A DNA stretch of 5,868 nucleotides from Odoribacteraceae bacterium (GTDB taxonomy: Bacteria > Bacteroidota > Bacteroidia > Bacteroidales > Marinifilaceae): contig JAIRKS010000070.1 in assembly GCA_031259905.1 (NCBI GenBank), positions 1 through 5,868 of the forward strand. Direction: 5' to 3'. The notes beneath the pieces were generated by a model that worked only from the letters and a program-made list of their open reading frames with translations, was not told the origin of the DNA and did not search any database. The position numbers and the translations under genes were made by a program. Shown one piece after another: positions 1-5,868 of this stretch. How positions within the stretch are numbered: the stretch's first letter is position 1; each line of letters begins with the position of its first letter.

Positions 1-215
1 CAATGTCTACGCTAGACAGAGCAATGTCTACGCTAGACAAAGCAATGTCTACGCTAGACAGAGCAATGTCTACGCTAGACAAAGCAATGTCTACGCTAGA
101 CAGAGCAATGTCTACGCTAGACAAAGCAATGTCTACGCTAGACAAAGCAATGTCTACGCTAGACAAAGCAATGTCTACGCTAGACAAAGCAATGTCTACG
201 CTAGACAAAGCAATG
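1..215. repeat. 21-bp tandem repeat array with palindromic core, ten full copies
   Basis: Ten head-to-tail 21-bp units fill 1-210, and a partial copy (CAATG) at 211-215 ends the array. The array probably continues past the left edge. Each unit holds the interrupted palindrome TGTCTA-CGC-TAGACA, which could form a 6-bp stem with a 3-nt loop or bind a dimeric protein. The only variation is one base near the end of the unit: G in copies 1, 3 and 5, and A in copies 2, 4 and 6-10. The left part therefore looks like a 42-bp dimer repeat and the right part like monomer expansion. The period equals two turns of B-DNA and also seven codons. Three reading frames stay open through it: two forward (units MSTLDKA/MSTLDRA or NVYARQS) and one reverse (LSSVDIA). 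Coding and non-coding explanations both remain possible. The repeat itself is certain; its function is unknown. Confidence 0.97.
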
Positions 216-301
216 CCGGCAGTCAATCGCGTGGCGGCGGGTAGCGGTTATTTCCTGAAAAACCCCGGCAAGAGGAAGGCGTGCCGGTATTTTACGCCGG
301 G

Positions 302-332
302 TTGCACGATTCCCGGGAAATCCTTACATTCG
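302..332 (+). promoter_or_regulatory. candidate Bacteroidetes-type promoter of the kinase-regulator operon
   Basis: TTG at 302-304 and TACATTCG at 325-332 are 20 nt apart. This fits the primary sigma-factor pattern known from Bacteroides (a -33 TTG/TTTG and a -7 TAnnTTTG), with one mismatch in the -7 box. Transcription would start near 339, leaving a leader of only about a dozen bases before the ATG at 353. No strong Shine-Dalgarno sequence is visible, which is usual in this phylum. The assignment is by pattern only. Confidence 0.4.
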
Positions 333-348
333 CTGGACTTATTTCCCG
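314..348. promoter_or_regulatory. 8-bp inverted repeat around the kinase promoter, possible operator
   Basis: CGGGAAAT at 314-321 and ATTTCCCG at 341-348 are perfect reverse complements separated by 19 nt. The arms bracket the candidate -7 box and the expected transcription start, and the right arm ends 4 nt before the start codon at 353. A related half-site, TTATTTCC followed by TGAAA, lies at 248-260 and resembles 340-352 as a direct repeat with a 2-nt insertion. The placement suits an operator, for instance autoregulation by the response regulator encoded downstream. That role is inference. Confidence 0.35.
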
Positions 349-352
349 TGAA

Positions 353-1927
353 ATGATACGAAGAACCATCATCAGGATACTGCCCGTTTTCATGCTCGTC
401 GCGTTCATTGCCGTGGTCAGCGTGCAATGGATATGGATCCGTTCAAGCATGGACGAACGGGAAGACCGGTTTCGCTCGAAGGTGTATAACGTCCTGAAGC
501 AGGCGGTGAACTTCATCGACGACATGGACAACAAGCGCGTGCTCGGGGAGATGAAGGAAGAAATTCGCGAGGACTTGAGGAATGCCATCGATACCGCGCG
601 GCAAGAACCGGAGCGCGACGATACCGTGATCAACCTCTTCAACCGCGGCGGCGTCTATCTGAACGCCATCGCGAGGCAAGAGTACAGCATCCTCGAGTTT
701 CAAGTGAACACCGTGAACCCGGGCGACAGGTACTTGGATAATCACCTCCTCGAGTGGCTGGGGCATTACCTCGGCGTGGACGAGGAGGACGAGCGGGCGC
801 CGGCGAACAGGCAAAGGTACGAGGTGGCACGCGATCTCCTGGTCGGGCTCGTGAACGAGAAAGAGGGGAAGGAACAAAAGGTGAGCCGCCTGCTCGCCGA
901 CAAGAACATCGACCTCAAGAGCTTCATGCGGGAGAAGTTCGGGAACAACGACATCCGCCTCCCCTTTACCGTCGAGCTGGCGAGCGAGAAGGAGATCCTG
1001 CAACGCGTGGCGGGAGGGAACACCAGGGGGTTCTACTACGAGAAGGTCTTCCCGAACGTCGAGGCGGCGAACAACGAGTACTACCTCGGCGTGACCTTCG
1101 ACGCGACGGACTCGCTCGACTCGCTGATTTACGAGAACATGCTCTGGATGTATATCATCTCCGCCTTCTGCATCATCGGCCTGATGTCGGTGTTCATCGT
1201 CACCATCGTCGTGATCACGCGCCAGCAAACGCTCTCCGTGATCAAGAACGACTTCATCAATAACATGACCCACGAGTTTAAAACGCCGCTCGCGACCATC
1301 GCCCTGGCCACCGCCGCGATCGAGAAAGAAAAAGTCCTCAACGACAAGGCGCGCATCCTCGAGTTTAACGCCATGATCAGGAGCGAGAACGAACGCATGG
1401 ACAAGTACGTCGAGCGTATCCTCGTCCAGGCGAAACTCGACCGCCGCGAGGTGCACCTCAATAAATCACCGGTCGACCTTAACCTGCTCGCGAGCGATGC
1501 CGTGCAGCACTTCCGCCTCCAGGTGGAAAACGCGGGGGGGGAACTGCGGCACGACCTCGTCCCGGGCGGGTTCGTCATGCCGGTCGACGAGGTGCACATG
1601 TTCAACGCGGTCTGTAACCTGGTGGATAACGCCATCAAGTATTCTCCCGCCGGGATAAATATCCTCGTCTTCACGCGCCGCGACGCCGGGAATTTCATCA
1701 TCGGCGTCCACGACCACGGCATCGGGATACCCAGGGAGGCCCAGCAGAAAGTCTTCAAGCGCTTCTACCGCGTCCCGAGCGGGAACGTGCATAACGTGAA
1801 AGGCTTCGGACTGGGTTTAAGCTACGTCAAGTCAATCGTCCTGCTGCACGGGGGGGACATCCGCCTGACCTCCAAGAAGGGGAAAGGCACGCTGGTAGAA
1901 ATCGTTTTCAAGATAAAAGATGAATAA
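353..1927 (+). CDS. rprX: RprX-like membrane sensor histidine kinase
   Basis: This 524-residue inner-membrane kinase senses an unknown signal and phosphorylates the response regulator encoded 18 nt downstream. Transmembrane segment 1 spans about residues 6-29, a periplasmic sensor region about 30-262, and transmembrane segment 2 about 263-288. The HisKA domain follows, with H-box MTHEFKTPLATI and phospho-acceptor His307; Glu308 and Thr311 fit the ExxT phosphatase motif. The HATPase domain has the N-box NLVDNAIKY (422-430), G1 DHGIGIP (454-460), the F-box KRFYRVP and G2 GFGLGL (484-489), so it looks fully active. The ATG at 353 was chosen because it sits just before the Arg-flanked first membrane helix; an in-frame GTG at 281 would add 24 residues with no family support. 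Length and H-box resemble Bacteroides RprX as I recall it. The kinase class is certain; RprX orthology is likely but not proven, since Bacteroidetes carry similar paralogues. Confidence 0.93.
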   Translation: MIRRTIIRILPVFMLVAFIAVVSVQWIWIRSSMDEREDRFRSKVYNVLKQAVNFIDDMDNKRVLGEMKEEIREDLRNAIDTARQEPERDDTVINLFNRGGVYLNAIARQEYSILEFQVNTVNPGDRYLDNHLLEWLGHYLGVDEEDERAPANRQRYEVARDLLVGLVNEKEGKEQKVSRLLADKNIDLKSFMREKFGNNDIRLPFTVELASEKEILQRVAGGNTRGFYYEKVFPNVEAANNEYYLGVTFDATDSLDSLIYENMLWMYIISAFCIIGLMSVFIVTIVVITRQQTLSVIKNDFINNMTHEFKTPLATIALATAAIEKEKVLNDKARILEFNAMIRSENERMDKYVERILVQAKLDRREVHLNKSPVDLNLLASDAVQHFRLQVENAGGELRHDLVPGGFVMPVDEVHMFNAVCNLVDNAIKYSPAGINILVFTRRDAGNFIIGVHDHGIGIPREAQQKVFKRFYRVPSGNVHNVKGFGLGLSYVKSIVLLHGGDIRLTSKKGKGTLVEIVFKIKDE

Positions 1928-1945
1928 CCACTTAAATTTCACGAG

Positions 1946-2635
1946 ATGGCACATAAAATACTCTTAGTAGAAGACGACCCCTGCTTCGGGTCGGTACTGA
2001 AATCTTACCTCGAACTCTCCGACTACGAGGTAGTCCATTGCCCGAACGGCGCGCTCGGCTTCGAGGCCTTCCGGAAGGACAAGTTCGACCTCTGCCTCCT
2101 CGACGTCATGATGCCCAACATGGACGGCTTCACGCTCGGGAAGAAGATCAGGGCCATCGACGCGGCAATGCCGTTCGTCTACATCACGGCGAAAAGCCTG
2201 AAGGAGGATATGAAACAGGGATACGAGACGGGCGCGGACGATTATATCGTTAAACCGTTCGATTCGGAGTTGTTGATCTTTAAAATCAAGGCTATCCTGA
2301 GCCGGAGCAAGCCCGACGAACCGGAAACACGCCCCAAGCTGATCCAGATGGGAAAACACGAGTTCAATATCGAGCTTCGAACCATCACGGCCGGTAACGA
2401 GGTCACCAAGCTCACCCCGAAGGAGGCGCGGCTGCTGGAAATGCTGTACTGCCACAAGGGCGGGCTGCTCCCGCGAGAGAAAGCACTGGTCGAGATCTGG
2501 GGAATGAACGATTACTTCACCGCCAGGAGCATGGATGTCTACGTGACGAAGCTACGCAAGTATTTCAAGGATGACCCCACCATCAGGATCGAGAACGTGC
2601 ACGGCTCCGGCTTTCGCCTGGTCATCGAACCGTGA
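1946..2635 (+). CDS. rprY: RprY-like OmpR/PhoB-family response regulator
   Basis: A cytoplasmic DNA-binding response regulator of 229 residues, the partner of the kinase just upstream. The receiver domain (about 4-119) has the acidic pair Asp10/Asp11, phospho-acceptor Asp53 in LLDVMMP, Thr81 in YITAK and Lys103 in VKPF, which is the complete catalytic set. A linker leads to a C-terminal winged helix (about 132-228) with the recognition-helix stretch ARSMDVYVTKLRKYFKDDP and the wing VHGSGFRLV. These two stretches closely resemble RprY of Bacteroides fragilis. The gene follows the kinase with an 18-nt gap and no separate terminator, so the two are probably co-transcribed, and the message ends at the hairpin at 2661-2693. 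In Bacteroides RprY affects porin expression when placed in E. coli, and in Porphyromonas it is linked to stress responses. Target genes here are unknown. The family is certain; the symbol is probable. Confidence 0.95.
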   Translation: MAHKILLVEDDPCFGSVLKSYLELSDYEVVHCPNGALGFEAFRKDKFDLCLLDVMMPNMDGFTLGKKIRAIDAAMPFVYITAKSLKEDMKQGYETGADDYIVKPFDSELLIFKIKAILSRSKPDEPETRPKLIQMGKHEFNIELRTITAGNEVTKLTPKEARLLEMLYCHKGGLLPREKALVEIWGMNDYFTARSMDVYVTKLRKYFKDDPTIRIENVHGSGFRLVIEP

Positions 2636-2660
2636 GGCCGCGTTGCCCGCGAGGCTTCCC

Positions 2661-2693
2661 TCCCGCGTGTCATTCTCACGCGGGATTTTTTTT
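2661..2693 (+). terminator. intrinsic terminator of the two-component operon
   Basis: A perfect 9-bp GC-rich stem, TCCCGCGTG at 2661-2669 with CACGCGGGA at 2677-2685, has a 7-nt loop and is followed directly by eight T (2686-2693). It starts 25 nt after the regulator stop codon. On the minus strand the same hairpin lies just past the stop of the converging gene, but it is followed by AGGGAAGCC without a T run, so efficient intrinsic termination is expected only for the plus strand. Confidence 0.92.
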
Positions 2694-2698
2694 CGCGG

Positions 2699-4183
2699 TC
2701 ACTCGCCGGCGGGAGGCGGGGGAAAGATCATGAACAGCTGCCGGCGAAGCCGGTCGATGCCCTCCCCGAAGGATTCGTCGTGGCGGGTCACCACGCCGTT
2801 AAAACCCCTGAGGTGATTTTCCGGGTAGTAACTCTTGTTCGAGTGTTCGCGGAACTGCTCCTCGATCGGCTTGACGCGGGAGAGATCGGCGATGGCCCGC
2901 GCGTCGTCGAGCATCGGCACGAGGCGGCTAAAGAAGAGGGAATCGTACTCTCCCGATGGATTCCGCTGGACGGCATGAATCCTCGCGCGCGTCTCTCGAT
3001 CGCGGTAGTCGCGGGGGACGGGACGGTAATCGTCGCAACGGAAAGCCTCCCGCTCGACAAGCTCCCCGCGGGCGGGATCGAGGCGCGAGGGCTGCTCGAC
3101 GAGCACGAACTCCTCGCTCAGGTCATACTTCCAGCGCGTCTCCTGGAGGCAGGAGGCGACGCGCCCGCACCCCTCGTCGTCGTACGCGAGCGTGATCACG
3201 GCCCGCGTCGAGAAAGGAGCGTTGAGCCGCGAGCGACTACCGAGGAGCGGCTGGCGGTAGAGCTGGTAGTCGATGTAATCGAAGACGATCGTGTCGACCT
3301 CCTGCCGCTCGTAGTCGATAGAGAACGTCCCCCGGCAGGTCACCCGCGTCCTTCCGGGATAGGCCCCGGGACGCGTCTGGAAGCGGTACGCGTAGCGCGT
3401 CCCGTTCGTCTCGACGGCCGTGATCTCGTAGTTCCTCGTCCCGGAGAAAAGCGGCCCGTGGAGTTGCACGGCGCGGAGGAGCGTGAACACTTTCCGCGTG
3501 CCGGCGTCGAACCGCGCCTCGTCGGTCGTCATGTAGACGGGATCGAGGGGATCAAGCCCGTTACCGGTGAGGTTGCAGGAGCGGGCGACGCGGGCCGGGA
3601 GGAAATACGAGCAAAAGCGGGAATCCCACTCGTCAACGGGGGTGACGTCGCCGGAGGTGAAATAGTACCCCTGCTCGCGGCGGTACTCGACGACGCGCCG
3701 GGCGTACTCGGTAATCTTCTCGTAGCGGGCCTTGCCGAAGAAATTGCAATAGGCGAGGGTGCCGCGCGGCAATTTCCCGAATTTTTTCACGGCACGCCTG
3801 AGCAGTTCGCCCGCCGGGAGCAGCGAGCCGCGCCCGGCGCTGGCACTGACGATGACTTCCGCCAGCTCGTAAACGGATTCTTTCATGACCACCACCGGGT
3901 CGCGCGCGATGTCGCCCCACGCGCGGGTACTCGTCTTGAAGCCGACGCCTTGGAATTGCAGCGAGTCGCCGGGGCGGAAGGCTCCGGCGTCAAGCAGGCA
4001 ATGCCCGTCGAGATCGGTAGTGGCGAGTAGACGCGAGAGTTTCTCGTGGAGGACGTGAACGCCGAAAAGGGGACGGGAGGACTCGTCAACGACGGTGAGG
4101 CGGACAACGCTGTCACGCGGCACGGCGGCGACGGTGGCGACCGGGACGAGGAGAAGGAGCAGCAGCAGCAGCAGGCGTTTCAT
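2699..4183 (-). CDS. secreted protein with carboxypeptidase-regulatory-like domain, function unknown
   Basis: A 494-residue exported protein. Residues 1-20 are a signal peptide: Lys-Arg, then nine consecutive Leu, then a short Ala/Val stretch with a likely cleavage site near residue 19 or 20. No lipobox Cys is seen. Residues about 26-112 match the carboxypeptidase-regulatory-like beta-sandwich, with strand order ending in TTDLDGHCLL, a GVGF turn and the typical exit LAEVIVSAS. The rest (about 115-494) has no motif I can name. Its start, with a helix LRRAVKKFGKLP followed by aromatic-rich strands, resembles Bacteroidetes envelope proteins that place an uncharacterised domain behind this fold. 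No TonB-dependent receptor barrel or plug is visible, and the protein is too short for one. The start codon lies 3 nt after the rlmN stop, so the two are very likely co-transcribed. It probably acts in the periplasm or on the outer membrane. Function is not assigned. Confidence 0.85.
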   Translation of the reverse strand: MKRLLLLLLLLLVPVATVAAVPRDSVVRLTVVDESSRPLFGVHVLHEKLSRLLATTDLDGHCLLDAGAFRPGDSLQFQGVGFKTSTRAWGDIARDPVVVMKESVYELAEVIVSASAGRGSLLPAGELLRRAVKKFGKLPRGTLAYCNFFGKARYEKITEYARRVVEYRREQGYYFTSGDVTPVDEWDSRFCSYFLPARVARSCNLTGNGLDPLDPVYMTTDEARFDAGTRKVFTLLRAVQLHGPLFSGTRNYEITAVETNGTRYAYRFQTRPGAYPGRTRVTCRGTFSIDYERQEVDTIVFDYIDYQLYRQPLLGSRSRLNAPFSTRAVITLAYDDEGCGRVASCLQETRWKYDLSEEFVLVEQPSRLDPARGELVEREAFRCDDYRPVPRDYRDRETRARIHAVQRNPSGEYDSLFFSRLVPMLDDARAIADLSRVKPIEEQFREHSNKSYYPENHLRGFNGVVTRHDESFGEGIDRLRRQLFMIFPPPPAGE

Positions 4184-4186
4184 GTG

Positions 4187-5221
4187 TTAACGGGATTTGT
4201 TGGCCAGTTGCCCGCAGGCGGCGTCGATCTCCTCGCCACGGGAACGCCGCGTGTTGACGACCATGTTTTTGCTTTCGAGAAAACGGACGAAGCGGTCGCG
4301 GGCCGCCGGCGTGGAGCGCCGGTAGGGACTACCGTCGACGGGGTTGTACTCGATCACGTTGATTTTTACCGGGAAGTCGCGACAGAAGCGGGCGAGCGCC
4401 TCGGCCTGCCGCGGGGTGTCGTTGATGCCGTCGAGGAGGAGGTACTCGATCGTTGGCCGCGTGCCGGTCTTCTCGACGAAATAGACGATCGCCCCGGAGA
4501 GCGCCTCGAGGGGATAGGATTTGTTGACGGGCATGAGCCGGTCGCGGGTGGCGTTGACGGCGGAGTGGAGGGAGATCGCGAGGTGAAAGCGGACGTGCTC
4601 GTCGGCGAGTCGCCGGATGCCGGCAGGGATGCCGGCGGTGGAGAGCGTGACGCGGTAAGGAGAGATGGCAAGGCCGTCGGGGGAGGTGACGCGTTGCACG
4701 GCGGACAGGACGTTGTCGAGGTTCAAGAGCGGCTCACCCATTCCCATGAGGACGATGTTGGCGAGGAGTGCGCCTCGTTCGCCGAGGCGATTTTTCGCGA
4801 TGATGACCTGGTCGAAGATTTCGGCAGCCTCGAGGTCGCGGGCGAAGCCGATCGTGCCGGTGGCGCAGAAGTCGCACCGTAATTTGCACCCGACCTGCGT
4901 CGAGAGGCAAGCAGTGGCCCTGTCACCGGAGGGGATGAGCACCATCTCGACGATCTGCCCGTCGTGCAGCGTGACGGCGAGCTTGGTCGTGCCGTCGTCT
5001 CCCTCCCGGGAAGCGCCGACCGCGGCGGGACGCGTCACGAAGTGTTCCCGGAGAAGGTCGCGGAGGCCGCGGGGGAGGTTCTCCATGTCGTCGAAGCGCG
5101 TGACGCCTTTTTGCCAGAGCCACTGCTCGATTTGCCGCGCGCGAAAGGCTTTCTCGCCGCGCGATTGCAGAAAGTCGAGAAGATCCGCCGGGGACATCGC
5201 CCGTATGTCTATTTTTTTCAC
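4187..5221 (-). CDS. rlmN: RlmN, radical SAM 23S rRNA (A2503-C2) / tRNA (A37-C2) methyltransferase
   Basis: A cytoplasmic radical-SAM enzyme that methylates C2 of adenine 2503 in 23S rRNA and of A37 in some tRNAs, supporting decoding fidelity. Counting from the GTG at 5221 it has 344 residues, normal for the family. The N-terminal helical RNA-binding part (about 8-65) has the typical ARQIEQWLWQKGV. The cluster motif CKLRCDFC gives Cys112, Cys116 and Cys119. GMGEPLLN (160-167) is the SAM-binding glycine motif. Cys105 in ACLSTQVGC and Cys336 in EEIDAACGQL correspond to the two catalytic cysteines that carry the methylene and resolve the intermediate, so the enzyme should be active. The start is the main doubt: GTG at 5221 gives MKKIDIRAMSPADLL, which fits relatives, while the ATG at 5197 is eight codons shorter. 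The reading frame is open upstream to 5464, but that extension is unlike the family and overlaps the divergent rhomboid gene. Confidence 0.95.
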   Translation of the reverse strand: MKKIDIRAMSPADLLDFLQSRGEKAFRARQIEQWLWQKGVTRFDDMENLPRGLRDLLREHFVTRPAAVGASREGDDGTTKLAVTLHDGQIVEMVLIPSGDRATACLSTQVGCKLRCDFCATGTIGFARDLEAAEIFDQVIIAKNRLGERGALLANIVLMGMGEPLLNLDNVLSAVQRVTSPDGLAISPYRVTLSTAGIPAGIRRLADEHVRFHLAISLHSAVNATRDRLMPVNKSYPLEALSGAIVYFVEKTGTRPTIEYLLLDGINDTPRQAEALARFCRDFPVKINVIEYNPVDGSPYRRSTPAARDRFVRFLESKNMVVNTRRSRGEEIDAACGQLANKSR

Positions 5222-5296
5222 CGTGTTTCTGATTTTCCCGCGAAGATAGCGGCCCGAGCGTGAAAATACTGTACCTTGCGCCAAAAATAATCCCTC
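5222..5296. promoter_or_regulatory. 75-nt divergent promoter region between rlmN and the rhomboid gene
   Basis: This short spacer separates two genes that point away from each other, so it must hold both promoters. For rlmN, the minus strand reads TATCTTCG at 5248-5241, ending 19 nt before the GTG. For the rhomboid gene, the plus strand has TACCTTGCG at 5272-5280, ending 16 nt before the ATG. Both resemble the Bacteroidetes -7 box TAnnTTTG with one change or a missing T. No convincing -33 TTG is found at the usual distance from either box. AT-rich stretches just before both starts may aid ribosome binding. Confidence 0.4.
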
Positions 5297-5868
5297 ATGA
5301 CGTTTACTGTTTACATTATCGCGGCTACTGTCCTCGTGTCTATCGCTTGTTTTAATAACGCGGCTCTTTCCCGACGCCTTGCTTTCTCGCCTTACCGGGC
5401 GGTGCGGCACGGGGAATGGTATCGACTCCTGACGCACGGTTTCGTGCACGCGGACTGGATGCATCTTTTCGTGAACATGTTCACTTTTTATTCTTTCGGG
5501 CTGTATATCGAATCCGTGTTCCTGGACTTGTCCGGGAGTGTCGTGCCTTTCCTGCTCCTCTATTTCGGCGGTATGATCGTGGCATCACTCCACGACTTTA
5601 AGCAACGTGCCGATCCCCGTTATTCTTCTATCGGCGCATCCGGCGCGGTGTCCGCCGTCTTGTTTTCCGCTATATTCCTCGACCCGTGGAACAAGATTTA
5701 CCTGTTCGCCGCTATTCCCATTCCCGGTATCCTTTTCGGCCTCTGTTACCTCTTCTATTGCCACTACATGGCGAAACAATCTAACGATAATATCAACCAC
5801 CACGCGCACCTCTTCGGCGCTATTTACGGTTTCATCTTCCCTCCTTTTCTCGACTCTTCCCTCATCCA
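5297..5868 (+). CDS. rhomboid-family intramembrane serine protease, cut by the right edge
   Basis: An inner-membrane protease that cleaves transmembrane segments of other proteins. The 190 codons visible run open to the window end with no stop. Hydrophobic segments lie at about residues 4-20, 53-72, 83-98, 112-128, 134-157 and 168-183, giving the six-helix rhomboid core. The catalytic serine is Ser115 in GASGAVSA, and the partner histidine is His171 in HHAHLFGA. His56 and Asn60 in HLFVN match the oxyanion-hole pair His150/Asn154 of E. coli GlpG. HGEWYRLLTHGFVHADWMHLF is followed by the family feature GLYIE. The ATG at 5297 is the natural start, because it places helix 1 at once and leaves room for the divergent promoter. 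Many more codons end in T than in the two-component genes. Substrates are unknown. Only a short C-terminal tail should be missing. Confidence 0.92.
   Translation, partial: MTFTVYIIAATVLVSIACFNNAALSRRLAFSPYRAVRHGEWYRLLTHGFVHADWMHLFVNMFTFYSFGLYIESVFLDLSGSVVPFLLLYFGGMIVASLHDFKQRADPRYSSIGASGAVSAVLFSAIFLDPWNKIYLFAAIPIPGILFGLCYLFYCHYMAKQSNDNINHHAHLFGAIYGFIFPPFLDSSLI

Noticed and set aside
1..215. CRISPR array
   Set aside because: Units are directly contiguous with no unique spacers, so this is a simple tandem repeat.
265..293. Hairpin CCGGCA-N11-TGCCGG followed by TATTTT as a terminator for an upstream gene
   Set aside because: The stem is only 6 bp with an 11-nt loop and a broken T run. It is too weak to call, though it could end a transcript entering from the left.
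443..1456. 337-codon open frame on the minus strand inside the kinase gene
   Set aside because: It is a shadow of GC-rich coding sequence. The translation is a low-complexity run of V, D, H, L and R, while the plus strand encodes a complete kinase with all motifs.
2780..4030. 416-codon plus-strand open frame opposite the secreted protein
   Set aside because: The composition is biased toward R, E, G, A and V with no domain. The minus strand has a signal peptide, a recognisable fold and tight operon spacing.
4160..4174. Five CAG trinucleotides (CTG on the coding strand) as a phase-variable tract
   Set aside because: They encode part of the nine-Leu signal peptide core. Changes by three bases would not shift the frame, so on-off switching is not expected.
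4046..4882. 278-codon plus-strand open frame opposite rlmN
   Set aside because: It is a shadow of rlmN, whose cluster and catalytic cysteines are unmistakable on the other strand.
5222..5464. 81-residue N-terminal extension of RlmN upstream of the GTG
   Set aside because: The frame is merely open. The residues match no RlmN N-terminus, and the extension would overlap the rhomboid gene and both promoters.

Overview
The window looks like a stretch of chromosome from a GC-rich member of the Bacteroidales. Three things point there: an RprX/RprY-type two-component pair, a secreted protein built on the carboxypeptidase-regulatory-like fold that is common in Bacteroidetes, and start regions with TAnnTT-type -7 boxes in place of strong Shine-Dalgarno sequences. 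Genus cannot be decided by reading alone; a GC-rich lineage such as the Rikenellaceae is possible.

Layout. Bases 1-215 are a perfect-period 21-bp tandem array of ten full copies, cut by the left edge. Every copy carries a short palindrome. Bases 216-352 form a leader with a candidate promoter bracketed by an 8-bp inverted repeat. Next come a membrane sensor histidine kinase (353-1927) and its OmpR-type response regulator (1946-2635), 18 nt apart and in one transcript that ends at a clear intrinsic terminator (2661-2693). On the minus strand, converging on that terminator, is a two-gene operon: rlmN (start near 5221, stop at 4187) followed after 3 nt by a secreted protein of unknown function (4183-2699). 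Divergent from rlmN, a rhomboid intramembrane protease begins at 5297 and runs off the right edge.

How the genes relate. The kinase and regulator form a complete phosphorelay with all catalytic residues present. RlmN is a housekeeping rRNA/tRNA methyltransferase whose message appears also to carry the envelope protein. RlmN and the rhomboid share a 75-nt divergent promoter region. The protein-coding part is mostly ordinary core genome. The least explained material is the 21-bp palindromic array and the inverted repeat around the kinase promoter. No CRISPR array, insertion sequence, tRNA or rRNA was seen.
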